A DNA stretch of 64,000 bases from Lactobacillus sp. Sy-1 (GTDB lineage: Bacteria > Bacillota > Bacilli > Lactobacillales > Lactobacillaceae). Made by a program: the position numbers and the translations under genes. Shown here one piece after another: positions 1 to 8,373 of the stretch. Numbering within the stretch: position 1 is the first letter of the stretch; every line of letters begins with the position of its first letter. Where the stretch lies: assembly GCF_019303535.1 (NCBI RefSeq), contig NZ_JACCIU010000002.1, positions 310,001 through 374,000 of the forward strand, read 5' to 3'. The notes under the pieces were generated by a model, which did not search any database, was not told the origin of the DNA, and saw nothing but the letters and a program-made list of their open reading frames with translations.

Positions 1-228
1 TTTAGCACTTTTTGATGCCATATCAATCAAGTTATCAATCTAATTTTACTCCAATAATAGTGTGTTTAACCAAATTAATTCCATTGCTAAATAGTGTTTT
101 ATTTATAAATCCTTCAATGATAATAGCAAAACAGTTCAGATTTAATGAAAAAACACCCGCACCCTAGTACTATGTAGATAGTAGTTATGATAAATATTTC
201 GTTAAACACCTAGAAGGGATCTGAATTT

Positions 229-522
229 ATGAAGGATAACGTACGATTAACTTTTATGTTTGGCTCGTATAAAGTTATATCAATGGAATTAAATTTAAAA
301 ACCAAGGTTTCAAAGGTCGTCTATGATGATAATGATTCAGCCAGTTCCAAAATGGTTTTACTTCCTGAGGAAAAGACTTATAGCGGCTTAGAAAATCGAA
401 TTCAATGGTGGTTCAATGATCACAGACCACTCCCCGAATTACTTGTAGATCTTCAAAAATATGGTTTTAACTACGCTGGTCAACAAAATTTAGACCTTAA
501 AATTGAAGAATTAGATGATTGA
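229..522 (+). CDS. hypothetical 97-aa protein
   Basis: This is an uncharacterised small soluble protein, and I do not recognise a family. It has no signal peptide or membrane segment and is acidic at its C terminus, ending in EELDD. A Shine-Dalgarno-like AGAAGGG lies about 10 nt before the ATG. It is followed by an inverted repeat and the MerR-type promoter of the next gene, so it is probably transcribed separately from the oxidoreductases downstream. The region 1-228 before it is AT-rich and I see no gene there. Confidence that it is a real gene is moderate, resting on the ribosome binding site and the lack of a better overlapping frame. Confidence 0.55.
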   Translation: MKDNVRLTFMFGSYKVISMELNLKTKVSKVVYDDNDSASSKMVLLPEEKTYSGLENRIQWWFNDHRPLPELLVDLQKYGFNYAGQQNLDLKIEELDD

Positions 523-542
523 TCCCATCTGATTCACTATAA

Positions 543-635
543 AGCTGCCCTTCCTCATTAATAATTATTAATTTCATTTGACTTAAAGTTAGCTTTAAGA
601 TGTAAGCTAATCACATCAAATAAAGAAGGGCAGCT
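543..635. repeat. 11-bp inverted repeat flanking the MerR-type promoter
   Basis: The arms AGCTGCCCTTC (543-553) and GAAGGGCAGCT (625-635) are perfectly complementary and enclose the promoter of the SDR gene at 643. The right arm contains the GAAGGG that is the likely Shine-Dalgarno sequence for that gene. A transcript reading through from the gene at 229 could fold and hide the binding site, whereas a transcript started at the inner promoter would lack the left arm. Confidence 0.7.
578..608 (+). promoter_or_regulatory. MerR-family type promoter/operator with 19-bp spacer
   Basis: TTGACT (578-583) and TAAGCT (603-608) are separated by 19 bp. The spacer region carries the dyad CTTAAAG (582-588) / CTTTAAG (593-599). 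An over-long spacer with a central dyad is the signature of promoters activated by MerR-family regulators; the sequence resembles AdhR/NmlR-type sites that control aldehyde- and electrophile-responsive dehydrogenases. No MerR gene is visible in this window, so the regulator would act in trans. Confidence 0.75.
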
Positions 636-642
636 GAAAAAA

Positions 643-1467
643 ATGTCGAAAGATGTAATGCTTGTGATTGGTGCTGGTCAAATTAGTATGGCCATCGCTA
701 GAAGAATTGGGTATGGTAAGAAAATTATTCTTGGTGATAAGAATTTATCTAACGCTGATAAAATCGCTGAGACGATGGAAAATGCTGGTTTTGATGTTGA
801 AACCTTTGAAATGGATTTATCATCTAGGGATTCAATTAGGTCAATGATCGACCAAGCGCAAAAATATGGTGAAATCAAATTCCTTGTTAACGGTGCTGGT
901 TTATCCCCTAGCCAAGCTTCAATTGAAGCCATCTTAAAGGTTGATTTATACGGAACCGCTGTTTTATTAGAAGAAGTTGGGAAGGTGATTGCTGACGGTG
1001 GGACCGGAGTGACCATTTCTAGTCAATCTGGATTTAGAATGCCCGCCCTCACCCCTGAACAAGATCAGCAATTGGCTTGTACCCCTACCGATGAACTATT
1101 GAATTTGGATTTTCTGCAACCTAGCAACGTTGAAAACACGCTCAAAGCATATCAACTAGCTAAACGTTGTAATGAAAAGCGGGTCATGGCCGAAGCCGTT
1201 AAATGGGGCAAACGAGGTGCCAGAATCAATGACATTGCTCCAGGGATTATTGTTACGCCACTAGCAATTGATGAATTCAATGGAATCCGTGGCGATTTCT
1301 ATAAAAAGATGTTCGCTAAATCCCCTGCTGGACGACCAGGAACCGCTGATGAAATTGCGAACGTTGCCGAACTACTAATGAGTGACCGCGGTGCCTTTAT
1401 TACCGGGTCCACATTCCTAGCTGACGGTGGCGCTACCGCTGATTTTTACTACGGAAATCAAGACTAA
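643..1467 (+). CDS. SDR family oxidoreductase
   Basis: This is a short-chain dehydrogenase/reductase of 274 aa, the usual SDR length. The N-terminal Rossmann motif is GAGQISMAIA (about residues 10-19). The catalytic YxxxK appears as YQLAK near residue 170, and a C-terminal FLADGG motif is typical of the family. The substrate cannot be read from sequence; reduction of a carbonyl compound with NAD(P)H is expected. It lies 36 bp before a zinc-dependent alcohol dehydrogenase in the same direction, and both follow the MerR-type promoter at 578-608, which suggests a shared role in detoxifying aldehydes or reactive electrophiles (inference). The YxxxK region is preceded by an insertion relative to compact SDRs. 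Confidence 0.88.
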   Translation: MSKDVMLVIGAGQISMAIARRIGYGKKIILGDKNLSNADKIAETMENAGFDVETFEMDLSSRDSIRSMIDQAQKYGEIKFLVNGAGLSPSQASIEAILKVDLYGTAVLLEEVGKVIADGGTGVTISSQSGFRMPALTPEQDQQLACTPTDELLNLDFLQPSNVENTLKAYQLAKRCNEKRVMAEAVKWGKRGARINDIAPGIIVTPLAIDEFNGIRGDFYKKMFAKSPAGRPGTADEIANVAELLMSDRGAFITGSTFLADGGATADFYYGNQD

Positions 1468-1503
1468 TTCCTACCTCAAATTAAATTTAAAGGAGTCCTC
1501 AAT

Positions 1504-2541
1504 ATGAAACAAACTCGATTTGTAAAAGCTGGTAAAGTAGAAGTTAAAGAAGTGGCTAAACCTGAAATTGAAAAGGATGATGACGTGATCTTACACGTTG
1601 TCCAAGCCTGTGTCTGCGGTTCTGATTTATGGACATACCGTGGTTTAGATAAAAAGGAACCCAATTCGTTGAACAATGGTCACGAAGCAATCGGAATCGT
1701 TGAATCAGTTGGAAAGGCCATCACCACTGTTAAACCAGGTGACTTTGTAATCGCCCCATTCACTCACGGATGCGGTCACTGTGCTGCCTGTCGAGCTGGG
1801 TTTGATGGTAATTGTCAGAGCCACTCCGATAACTTCAGTAGTGGTTATCAATCGGAATATGTACGGTTCCAACACGCTAACTGGGCTCTTGTAAAAGTAC
1901 CTGGCAAGCCGGAAGATTATAGTCAAGGGATGCTGAATTCATTCTTGGCCCTATCTGATGTTATGGCAACTGGATTCCACGCTGCTAAAACTGCAAACGT
2001 TCAAAAGGGCGACACCGTTGTCGTCGTTGGAGACGGTGCGGTTGGCCTTTGTGGCGTTATTTCCGCCCAACTCCTCGGTGCTAAAAAGATCATCGCAATG
2101 AGTCGCCATGCAGATCGGCAAGCGCTAGCTAAGGAATTTGGCGCTACCGATATCGTTGCCGAACGTGGTGATGAAGCTGTTGAAAAGGTTATGGAACTCA
2201 CTAACAACGCCGGTGCAGATGCCGTTCTTGAATGTGTGGGGAGCGAATTATCAACCAATACTGCGTTGAAGGTTGCACGTCCCGGGGCCCACGTTGGTCG
2301 GGTCGGAGTTCCCCATGGGAACGTTGAATTCCCATTAGCCTTCTGGAAGAACGTATCAATTTCAGGTGGAATTGCTTCCGTAACCACTTACGATAAGAGC
2401 GTCCTATTAAAGGCTGTTTTAGATGGCCAAATTAATCCTGGAAAGGTGTTTACCCATAGTTACAACATTGATGATGTTGATGACGCCTACAAGGCAATGG
2501 CAGAAAGAAAGACCATCAAGTCGGTCGTAACCACGGACTAA
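1504..2541 (+). CDS. zinc-dependent alcohol dehydrogenase (MDR superfamily)
   Basis: This is a medium-chain zinc alcohol dehydrogenase of 345 aa. The catalytic zinc ligands are in the CVCGSD region and in GHEAIG. The structural zinc site is the four-cysteine segment GCGHCAACRAGFDGNC. The Rossmann motif GDGAVG lies near residue 176. An AGGAG-type ribosome binding site precedes the ATG. It is the second gene of the MerR-type operon and ends at a clear terminator at 2564-2611. It probably interconverts an alcohol and an aldehyde or ketone using NAD(P). The family resembles AdhA-like enzymes controlled by MerR regulators in Bacillota, but the exact substrate is unknown. Confidence 0.9.
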   Translation: MKQTRFVKAGKVEVKEVAKPEIEKDDDVILHVVQACVCGSDLWTYRGLDKKEPNSLNNGHEAIGIVESVGKAITTVKPGDFVIAPFTHGCGHCAACRAGFDGNCQSHSDNFSSGYQSEYVRFQHANWALVKVPGKPEDYSQGMLNSFLALSDVMATGFHAAKTANVQKGDTVVVVGDGAVGLCGVISAQLLGAKKIIAMSRHADRQALAKEFGATDIVAERGDEAVEKVMELTNNAGADAVLECVGSELSTNTALKVARPGAHVGRVGVPHGNVEFPLAFWKNVSISGGIASVTTYDKSVLLKAVLDGQINPGKVFTHSYNIDDVDDAYKAMAERKTIKSVVTTD

Positions 2542-2563
2542 TTTGATTTGAATATTAAAAACG

Positions 2564-2611
2564 AAAAGACCAGTGCGTTCTAGCATAATCTAGAATCCAT
2601 TGGTCTTTTTT
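2564..2611 (+). terminator. Rho-independent terminator of the SDR-ADH operon
   Basis: The stem AAAAGACCA / TGGTCTTTT, with an inner TTCTAG / CTAGAA stem, is followed directly by a T tract. Confidence 0.85.
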
Positions 2612-2620
2612 TCAATAAAG

Positions 2621-2992
2621 TTAAATTAATCCATCTCTATTTTGTTTTTTTATTTTTCCGTAGATATTAATGGCCGTAAACGTATCAACCTTATAGTTAT
2701 TCTTAATTTTTATAATTGCCATTAAAGTCGACTTGGAGGTTTTGATCATGGCGTTAATTTCATCATGATTATTTTTCGTTATCAGTGCTGCTTTACGCTC
2801 CTCTGTATTACTATGCAATTTATCAGTTACTAAATTTATGATTACAATGATCATAAGTGCAGACATACAGAGGGTCCAAGCTGGCCCTTTAACAAAAAAG
2901 AGTGCGATTGCAAGCACTAATGCTGACCCCTTAACCAAAAAGAGTGCAATTGTAAGTGCTAATTCCGAAAGGTAGTGTTTCTTGAACCTCAT
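2621..2992 (-). CDS. small membrane protein with internal 14-residue duplication
   Basis: This is an uncharacterised 123-aa protein whose N-terminal half is hydrophobic and probably membrane-spanning; the C-terminal half is basic and cytosolic. The segment from about residue 13 contains two adjacent 14-residue copies (first about LTIALFLVKGSALV, then LAIALFFVKGPAWT), matched in the DNA by a 42-bp tandem repeat around 2887-2970. A GGAGGATATAA ribosome binding site precedes the ATG. It sits alone between two terminators. I do not recognise a family. Confidence 0.65.
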   Translation of the reverse strand: MRFKKHYLSELALTIALFLVKGSALVLAIALFFVKGPAWTLCMSALMIIVIINLVTDKLHSNTEERKAALITKNNHDEINAMIKTSKSTLMAIIKIKNNYKVDTFTAINIYGKIKKQNRDGLI

Positions 2993-3059
2993 TTATATCC
3001 TCCAATTTTAAACAATTTAACTACTTAATATAGTATCACATAAATATTACTGCAATAAC

Positions 3060-3090
3060 AAAAGGGATTCTTAATTAAAAGCATCCCTTT
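3060..3090 (-). terminator. terminator of the aminotransferase operon
   Basis: The hairpin AAAGGGAT / ATCCCTTT just after the stop of the aminotransferase gene is suited to ending the minus-strand operon. Confidence 0.65.
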
Positions 3091-3128
3091 CAAACTAATT
3101 TGAATCTATTTGAAGAATAGATTGATAT

Positions 3129-4055
3129 TTAATTGTTGTATACTGGCGTACAATAATCCTTATATTTATCGTTCTTACCAGTTGTTACACTAAAAAATAA
3201 CTCCTTTAGTGATTTCACTAAATTACCCTCATGCCCATCAGCAATTATACGATTATCAACTTCAACCAGTGAGGTTACTTCCATTGCCGTTCCAGATACA
3301 AACACTTCATCAGCACCATATAACTCAGTCCTTGAAATGCTTCTTTCTTCAACTGGAATCTGAAACTCATTCCTGACCAATTGCATCACCGTTTCTCTGG
3401 TGATTCCTTCCAAAATATTATCAGAAGTCGGTGGAGTTACTAACTTACCATGCTTTAACATGAAGATATTTTCCCTGGTTCCTTCACTTACGTGGCCATT
3501 ATTAGTTAAAAAAAGTGCCTCATCGTATCCGTGATTCCCTGCTTCTAAAAAGGCAAGTGCAGAGTTCATATACGCACCAGTAGCTTTAGAATGAGGTGGT
3601 AACATATTATCATTTAACCGTTCCCAAGAACTAAAGCCAGCGGTTAATTCATCCTTCATTACGCGTTTTTTCATTGGTTGAACATACATAATCACTCGGA
3701 CTACTGGATCTTTTAAATTCGGAGTTATGTCGTTAGAGTCATTTAAAACTAGCGGCCTAACATATGTAGTTTGCTTCAAATGATTTTTAGAAAGTAGTTG
3801 TTTTGTAAAATCAATCATCTGATCAACCGAATAGGGAAAATTAAGATTGGTTATCTTGGCGCATTCTTTTAATCGTTTAAAGTGATCTCTTAATCGAAAT
3901 CCATACAGTTGTTGTTCTTCTTCATTCCAATATGCTCGAAATCCTTCAAAAACACCTAGTCCATAGTTTAAAGCTTTACTTCTCACGCCCACTTTGACAT
4001 CCGATTCTAGTTTAAAGACCCCGTTATCAAATACATATGATTCATTATTATCCAT
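3129..4055 (-). CDS. ilvE: branched-chain amino acid aminotransferase (class IV PLP)
   Basis: This is a fold-type IV PLP aminotransferase of 308 aa, the standard IlvE length. Recognisable pieces are LNYGLGVFEGFRAY near residue 30, the PLP-lysine region HSKATGAYMNS near residue 155, and VSEGTRENIF near residue 190. It transfers the amino group between isoleucine, leucine or valine and 2-oxoglutarate. It is the last gene of a five-gene minus-strand operon, 13 bp after the PanE-like gene. An isoleucine-codon leader peptide and terminator precede the operon, which agrees with a role in making or interconverting branched-chain amino acids. A D-amino acid aminotransferase is less likely because of the overall length and the branched-chain context. 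Confidence 0.88.
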   Translation of the reverse strand: MDNNESYVFDNGVFKLESDVKVGVRSKALNYGLGVFEGFRAYWNEEEQQLYGFRLRDHFKRLKECAKITNLNFPYSVDQMIDFTKQLLSKNHLKQTTYVRPLVLNDSNDITPNLKDPVVRVIMYVQPMKKRVMKDELTAGFSSWERLNDNMLPPHSKATGAYMNSALAFLEAGNHGYDEALFLTNNGHVSEGTRENIFMLKHGKLVTPPTSDNILEGITRETVMQLVRNEFQIPVEERSISRTELYGADEVFVSGTAMEVTSLVEVDNRIIADGHEGNLVKSLKELFFSVTTGKNDKYKDYCTPVYNN

Positions 4056-4068
4056 TAAAGTTCCCTCA

Positions 4069-5013
4069 CTATTCTTTAGCCTTCATTTGTTCAGATAAAT
4101 GAACAAGCTTTACTAGCATTTCATGATGCGGTGCTGTTAATCCGTGTTCAGCTGCCTTTTTAACAATGTATCCATTAATATAATCAACTTCTGTTGGCCG
4201 ATTATGGCTCATATCCTGGTACATTGATGGACGATGATCCTTAAGCCTCCTGTTTTCATCCGCAATTACCTTCGTCATTTCATCAGCACTTTTAAGCATT
4301 TTAACTCCATCAGCATCGGCAACCGCATAGGCTTCATTAACTAACTCCGATGTCAGTTCATCTGCCTCACTAAACGTTTGATACTCACCCATTGTGATAT
4401 CCATTAACGTACATAGCGTGTTAACAACAGAATTAAGCAATAATTTCTGCCATAGCGTTCCCTTATAATTTTCTGAAAGACTTGGATTCATCCCAGCTTT
4501 ATCAAATTCTTCAACGACTTGGTTTGTAAAATCATCAGGTTGCTCAGTAACATTAACTAAGTGAACCTGTCCAGATCCTCGTCCACCCATTACATTTACG
4601 TCCCCAGGACCATTTAAAATACTTGCCGCAAAGGCAGTTCCAGCAATAATATGCTGTCTAGGAACGTATTTAGCAATTACATTAACTGCCCCCATCCCAT
4701 TTTGATTAGTTAAAACATAGGTATTTTGATTCAAAAAATGCTTACTTGCTTCTAATGTTTTTTCATTATCCATTTGTTTAACAAATAAAATAACCAAATC
4801 AGGTGATTCCTTATACTCATCCGGCTTAAACATGTTTACCTGAACCAGGTGTCTATCCTTACCATTTCTAGCCACGAATACGCCACCCTGTTCTTTTACC
4901 TTGTTGTAGTTCTTATCCCAAGGTTCCACGAAATCAACATCAGTTCCAGCTGATTGAAGCAATAGTCCATACCTTAACCCCATTGCACCAGCACCTAATA
5001 CAGCAACTTTCAT
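4069..5013 (-). CDS. 2-dehydropantoate 2-reductase family protein (2-oxoacid reductase)
   Basis: This is a PanE/ApbA family member of about 314 aa. The N-terminal dinucleotide motif GAGAMGLRYG is at about residues 7-16, and a ketopantoate-reductase C-terminal domain contains the SxxxDxxxxRPTEVDYING-like segment. I chose the ATG at 5013 because AGGGGTGG lies just upstream; an in-frame GTG exists at 5022. In lactic acid bacteria some PanE homologues act as D-2-hydroxyacid dehydrogenases on branched 2-oxoacids. Beside ilvE, and without other pantothenate genes, that role seems more likely than pantothenate synthesis. This is inference from context. Confidence 0.8.
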   Translation of the reverse strand: MKVAVLGAGAMGLRYGLLLQSAGTDVDFVEPWDKNYNKVKEQGGVFVARNGKDRHLVQVNMFKPDEYKESPDLVILFVKQMDNEKTLEASKHFLNQNTYVLTNQNGMGAVNVIAKYVPRQHIIAGTAFAASILNGPGDVNVMGGRGSGQVHLVNVTEQPDDFTNQVVEEFDKAGMNPSLSENYKGTLWQKLLLNSVVNTLCTLMDITMGEYQTFSEADELTSELVNEAYAVADADGVKMLKSADEMTKVIADENRRLKDHRPSMYQDMSHNRPTEVDYINGYIVKKAAEHGLTAPHHEMLVKLVHLSEQMKAKE

Positions 5014-5028
5014 ACATTCCACCCCTAA

Positions 5029-6024
5029 TTATTTTTGAATTGTAACCGCAATATTTCCATATTGTGATTTGTTCATCATCAGTTCATACCCCTGTTTAAC
5101 ATTTTCTAAATTAAAAACATGCGAATCCACTACGGGATGCCATTGGTATTTATCGTATAGTTCAAGCATCTTTTTAAATTCAGATTGGGTTCCACCAGTT
5201 GACCCCTTCATTACCCATTGATTAAAAAACAATCTTCTTAAATCAAAAGTTATTTCATCACCGCTAGAACTACCAAATGTAACGATTGTTCCACCAAATT
5301 TAAGTAATTCAACATCCCGGTTTAAAGTAGCGGGGCCAACATCATCAATCACAACATCCACTGGAGCAACCATTTTTACCCAATCCTCAGAATCAAGAAC
5401 TGCTTCATCTGCCCCTAACTTCATTGCTTTTTCCAACTTATCTAGTTGCCTAGAGGAAACAATTACCGTAGCTCCCAGTGACTTAAGCATAACGATCATG
5501 TTAGTAGCAACTGCACCACCAGCCCCTGGGACGAATACCCTTTGGCCTGCATGGACTTGGCCCTTAGTAAAGACAGCCCGATATGCAGTTAAAGCACTAA
5601 GGGATAATACTCCAGCCTCTGTCCAGTTTAAATATGACGGCTTTTTGCTAACTTGTTTATAGCTAATTACAACCTTATCAGCTAACGTTCCATTATGGGG
5701 GTAGCCTAGTACCTCCATGTTAGTTGGCGGGACATTTGTATGGGTACCCCATAATAATGGGTTAACAATAACTTCATCCCCAACTTTAAATCCTCTAACA
5801 TCCTTCCCCACTTCGGAAATGACTCCAGCCCCATCTGATCCTGGAATCAAAGGCGGTTGTTTTGAATCATGATGACCATTTAAAACAAATAAATCATGGT
5901 GGTTAAGTCCCGCGCTTTTTAAGGTAATTAAGACTTCATCTGCACTTGGTTTAGGATCTTCAACATCCTTAGAAAATAATAAATGATCAATGCCTAACCC
6001 ACCTTCATGTAGTACTGCATCCAT
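5029..6024 (-). CDS. MDR family NAD(P)-dependent oxidoreductase, zinc-free type
   Basis: This is a medium-chain dehydrogenase/reductase of 331 aa, quinone-oxidoreductase-like. It has the GroES-like N-terminal domain (NHHDLFVLNG, PGSDGAGVISEVG) and the Rossmann motif GAGGAVATN near residue 165. The cysteine cluster of structural zinc sites is absent, so it is probably a zinc-independent enoyl or quinone reductase type, although it keeps HHD near the substrate site. It is the third gene of the operon, 18 bp after the MFS gene. The substrate is unknown; an unsaturated or oxo acid is plausible given its neighbours. Confidence 0.8.
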   Translation of the reverse strand: MDAVLHEGGLGIDHLLFSKDVEDPKPSADEVLITLKSAGLNHHDLFVLNGHHDSKQPPLIPGSDGAGVISEVGKDVRGFKVGDEVIVNPLLWGTHTNVPPTNMEVLGYPHNGTLADKVVISYKQVSKKPSYLNWTEAGVLSLSALTAYRAVFTKGQVHAGQRVFVPGAGGAVATNMIVMLKSLGATVIVSSRQLDKLEKAMKLGADEAVLDSEDWVKMVAPVDVVIDDVGPATLNRDVELLKFGGTIVTFGSSSGDEITFDLRRLFFNQWVMKGSTGGTQSEFKKMLELYDKYQWHPVVDSHVFNLENVKQGYELMMNKSQYGNIAVTIQK

Positions 6025-6042
6025 AATTTAAGCCTCCCAACA

Positions 6043-7422
6043 TTATTGAATATGCTTTTTCTTGGTTTCTGGAACAAAGAACACGGTTACTAAAACAGCA
6101 ATTAATGAGAGAACACTCATTGCGTATAAAACAGCCTTAAATCCAAAACTGCTTAACAACCATACAACAATAAATGGTGTAACCATTGTTGCTCCCTTAG
6201 CAAATGTGTTAGCGAGTCCAACCCCTCTTAATCTAAAACTAGTTGGAAACATTTCTGGAATAAATGCTCCAAAAACAGTTGAGATTAAAACGTAGATAAA
6301 TAATGTTAATAGGAACCCGAACGTAATTAGTCCTAGACTGGTTGTTTGATATGTATACCCCAATCCCAAAACAACCATTGCAATAAAGCTTAGTAATAAG
6401 TTGAACTTCCGTCCCAGCCTATCTACCAGTAACATTCCTAGTAGTGCTCCTAATGGTGCAGCAACCATCATAATAGTTGAAAGCCCTAATGATTGTGATA
6501 GACCATGTCCTGATTTAGCTAACATCGTTGGCTCCCAGTTTACAAAAGTATATTCACAAACATCTGCAACTATTAATACAAATGAAGTAATAACAACTCG
6601 CCAAAATAGTTTTGCACTGCTATATGTAACCTTATCCGCTTGATCCATTTCATCTTGAACCTTGTTACTATTCCGCTTTTCATCTAGCAACTTATCATGA
6701 TTAGGATCATCTTTTTCCATTTCATTAACAATTGCTTCAGCTTCTGCATATCTACCCTTAGAGAAGAACCATCTTGGTGATTCTGGTAACTCTCTACGTA
6801 GTACCCAAACAAATAATGCAAGAACTCCGACTCCAATGAATAGGACTCGCCAACCTAAACTTGGAATGATTAAAGAACTCATTAACATTCCTAAAGGAGA
6901 CCCCCAACAGGTGATTGCGGTCATCCCCACGGCCCATCGGCCACGTTTATTTACCGGAGCGAATTCGTTAATCATTGCAAAACCAGTAACTAATTCTGCT
7001 CCCATCCCAATACAACTAAGCCCGCGTAACACAATTAACCAAGTCATATTAGGTGCAACTGCACTTAGCATTGTCATGACTCCAAAGAATACTAAGTTTA
7101 ATTGGTAGGCATGTCGACGACCTAACTTATCTCCTAAAAAGCCAGCTGATAATGACCCGACTAATAATCCAAACGAGCTAGCAGACATCAGAGATGCCGT
7201 TTGACCTAAACTAGCATAGCCTGACTTCACTAACGAACTAGCAACTCCGCTAGCCAGATAAAAGTCGATTGACCTAACAACCATTCCCGCTAACACTAAC
7301 CAAAATACCTTTTTGAACGTTCTACCAGTTGGTAGGTTATCTAATCTAAGATCCAAATCTTCAACGTCTGATTTTGAATAAACGCCATCTAATTCCTTTT
7401 CTTTTCCCACTACTTCAAGCAT
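6043..7422 (-). CDS. MFS transporter (metabolite:H+ symporter type)
   Basis: This is a 459-aa, 12-helix major facilitator. It shows the loop 2-3 motif GDKLGRRHAY, a long central cytosolic loop containing LPESPRWFFSKGR, and a repeated DRLGRK motif in the second half. PESPRW is typical of the sugar-porter/organic-acid branch that includes aromatic acid and niacin carriers. It lies second in an operon with 2-oxoacid enzymes, so import of a carboxylic or oxo acid is plausible. Direction and substrate cannot be fixed from sequence. Confidence 0.85.
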   Translation of the reverse strand: MLEVVGKEKELDGVYSKSDVEDLDLRLDNLPTGRTFKKVFWLVLAGMVVRSIDFYLASGVASSLVKSGYASLGQTASLMSASSFGLLVGSLSAGFLGDKLGRRHAYQLNLVFFGVMTMLSAVAPNMTWLIVLRGLSCIGMGAELVTGFAMINEFAPVNKRGRWAVGMTAITCWGSPLGMLMSSLIIPSLGWRVLFIGVGVLALFVWVLRRELPESPRWFFSKGRYAEAEAIVNEMEKDDPNHDKLLDEKRNSNKVQDEMDQADKVTYSSAKLFWRVVITSFVLIVADVCEYTFVNWEPTMLAKSGHGLSQSLGLSTIMMVAAPLGALLGMLLVDRLGRKFNLLLSFIAMVVLGLGYTYQTTSLGLITFGFLLTLFIYVLISTVFGAFIPEMFPTSFRLRGVGLANTFAKGATMVTPFIVVWLLSSFGFKAVLYAMSVLSLIAVLVTVFFVPETKKKHIQ

Positions 7423-7442
7423 TGTTTATCATCCCCCATCAA

Positions 7443-8228
7443 TTATTTAACATTTAGAGCCACAGACCCTAAACCCTTACTAAAGTTTGCACGCCAACTG
7501 CCCTTTGCTAAATCTACGGTTTTTGAAGTACCGGTAGTTACAAACTGACCTTTAGTCAAGCGATTTCCAATATGGTCGAGCTTCTCAACTAACCATTTTA
7601 AAGAGTTTAGTGGATTTCCTAATACTGAGGATGATTTAGATTGACCTAACTCGGAGCCATCGTGTTCTAAGTCCATAGTTACATCCGCTAAATCCAGTGG
7701 ATTTAAATTTGCTGTTGAAACACTTTTACCCACTACCAATAAGTTAGCCATTGCATCATCAGCCATAAATAACTCTTTACTAAGCTTTCTAAACCAGTCT
7801 TTGAAGCGTGAATCTGGCAATTCAAATGCTGGTAATACATCAACTTTCGCTAATAGGGTGGTTAAATCATCACTTGGTAATAAAGTTTCATTTACTTGAA
7901 AAGCAACTTCCACTTCTAAAAACGGCTTGAATTGTTCGTTCAAAACCACCGTTCCTCCAGATACAACAAGTTGATTAGCACTTAACTTCCCAAAAATTGG
8001 TTGATCATAGCCATATCCCTTTTGTGATTTTTCGCTAGTTAAGCTGACTTTATAAGCAGCTACCTTATTATTTTCGCCATTTAATGCCTTATAAACTAGT
8101 TCCTGAACACTATAACCATCACTTTCCTTAGTAAGCATTTCCTTAAACGGTTCCCAATTAAGTGAACGTCGATCCTCATTTGCTAAAACTAAACTATCTG
8201 ATACCTCATCTACGTTATTTTTACTCAT
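7443..8228 (-). CDS. 2-keto-4-pentenoate hydratase/FAH-superfamily-like protein
   Basis: This 261-aa protein resembles the MhpD-type hydratase branch of the fumarylacetoacetase superfamily. Support comes from VAAYKVSLTS near residue 57, PIFGKL near residue 78, the acidic metal-binding segment FLEVEVAF near residue 103, and LPAFELPDSRF near residue 131. The family hydrates 2-oxo-pent-4-enoates or decarboxylates oxaloacetate-like compounds with a divalent metal. It is the first structural gene after the attenuator and has a good AAAGGGG ribosome binding site. No aromatic meta-cleavage genes are nearby, so the physiological substrate is probably not catechol-derived. Confidence 0.72.
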   Translation of the reverse strand: MSKNNVDEVSDSLVLANEDRRSLNWEPFKEMLTKESDGYSVQELVYKALNGENNKVAAYKVSLTSEKSQKGYGYDQPIFGKLSANQLVVSGGTVVLNEQFKPFLEVEVAFQVNETLLPSDDLTTLLAKVDVLPAFELPDSRFKDWFRKLSKELFMADDAMANLLVVGKSVSTANLNPLDLADVTMDLEHDGSELGQSKSSSVLGNPLNSLKWLVEKLDHIGNRLTKGQFVTTGTSKTVDLAKGSWRANFSKGLGSVALNVK

Positions 8229-8308
8229 AAATAAAATCCCCTTTCAAAATTATGAAACAAAATTTCTTTAACCTTTCCTCCTTGTTAATCAATTTTAAAT
8301 ATAAAAAT

Positions 8309-8347
8309 AAAAAAATCCGCACAGATTTTAAAAACTGTGCGGATTTT
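8309..8347 (-). terminator. attenuator terminator of the five-gene operon leader
   Basis: AAAATCCGCACAG (8347-8335) pairs perfectly over 13 bp with CTGTGCGGATTTT (8324-8312), followed by a T run on the minus strand. It lies between the leader peptide and the first structural gene, which places it as a conditional terminator. The upstream segment CTGTGTGGA (8382-8374) can pair with TCCGCACAG and would block terminator formation. Confidence 0.88.
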
Positions 8348-8373
8348 CCATTGTTTCGGATTGTCCAAAGGGT

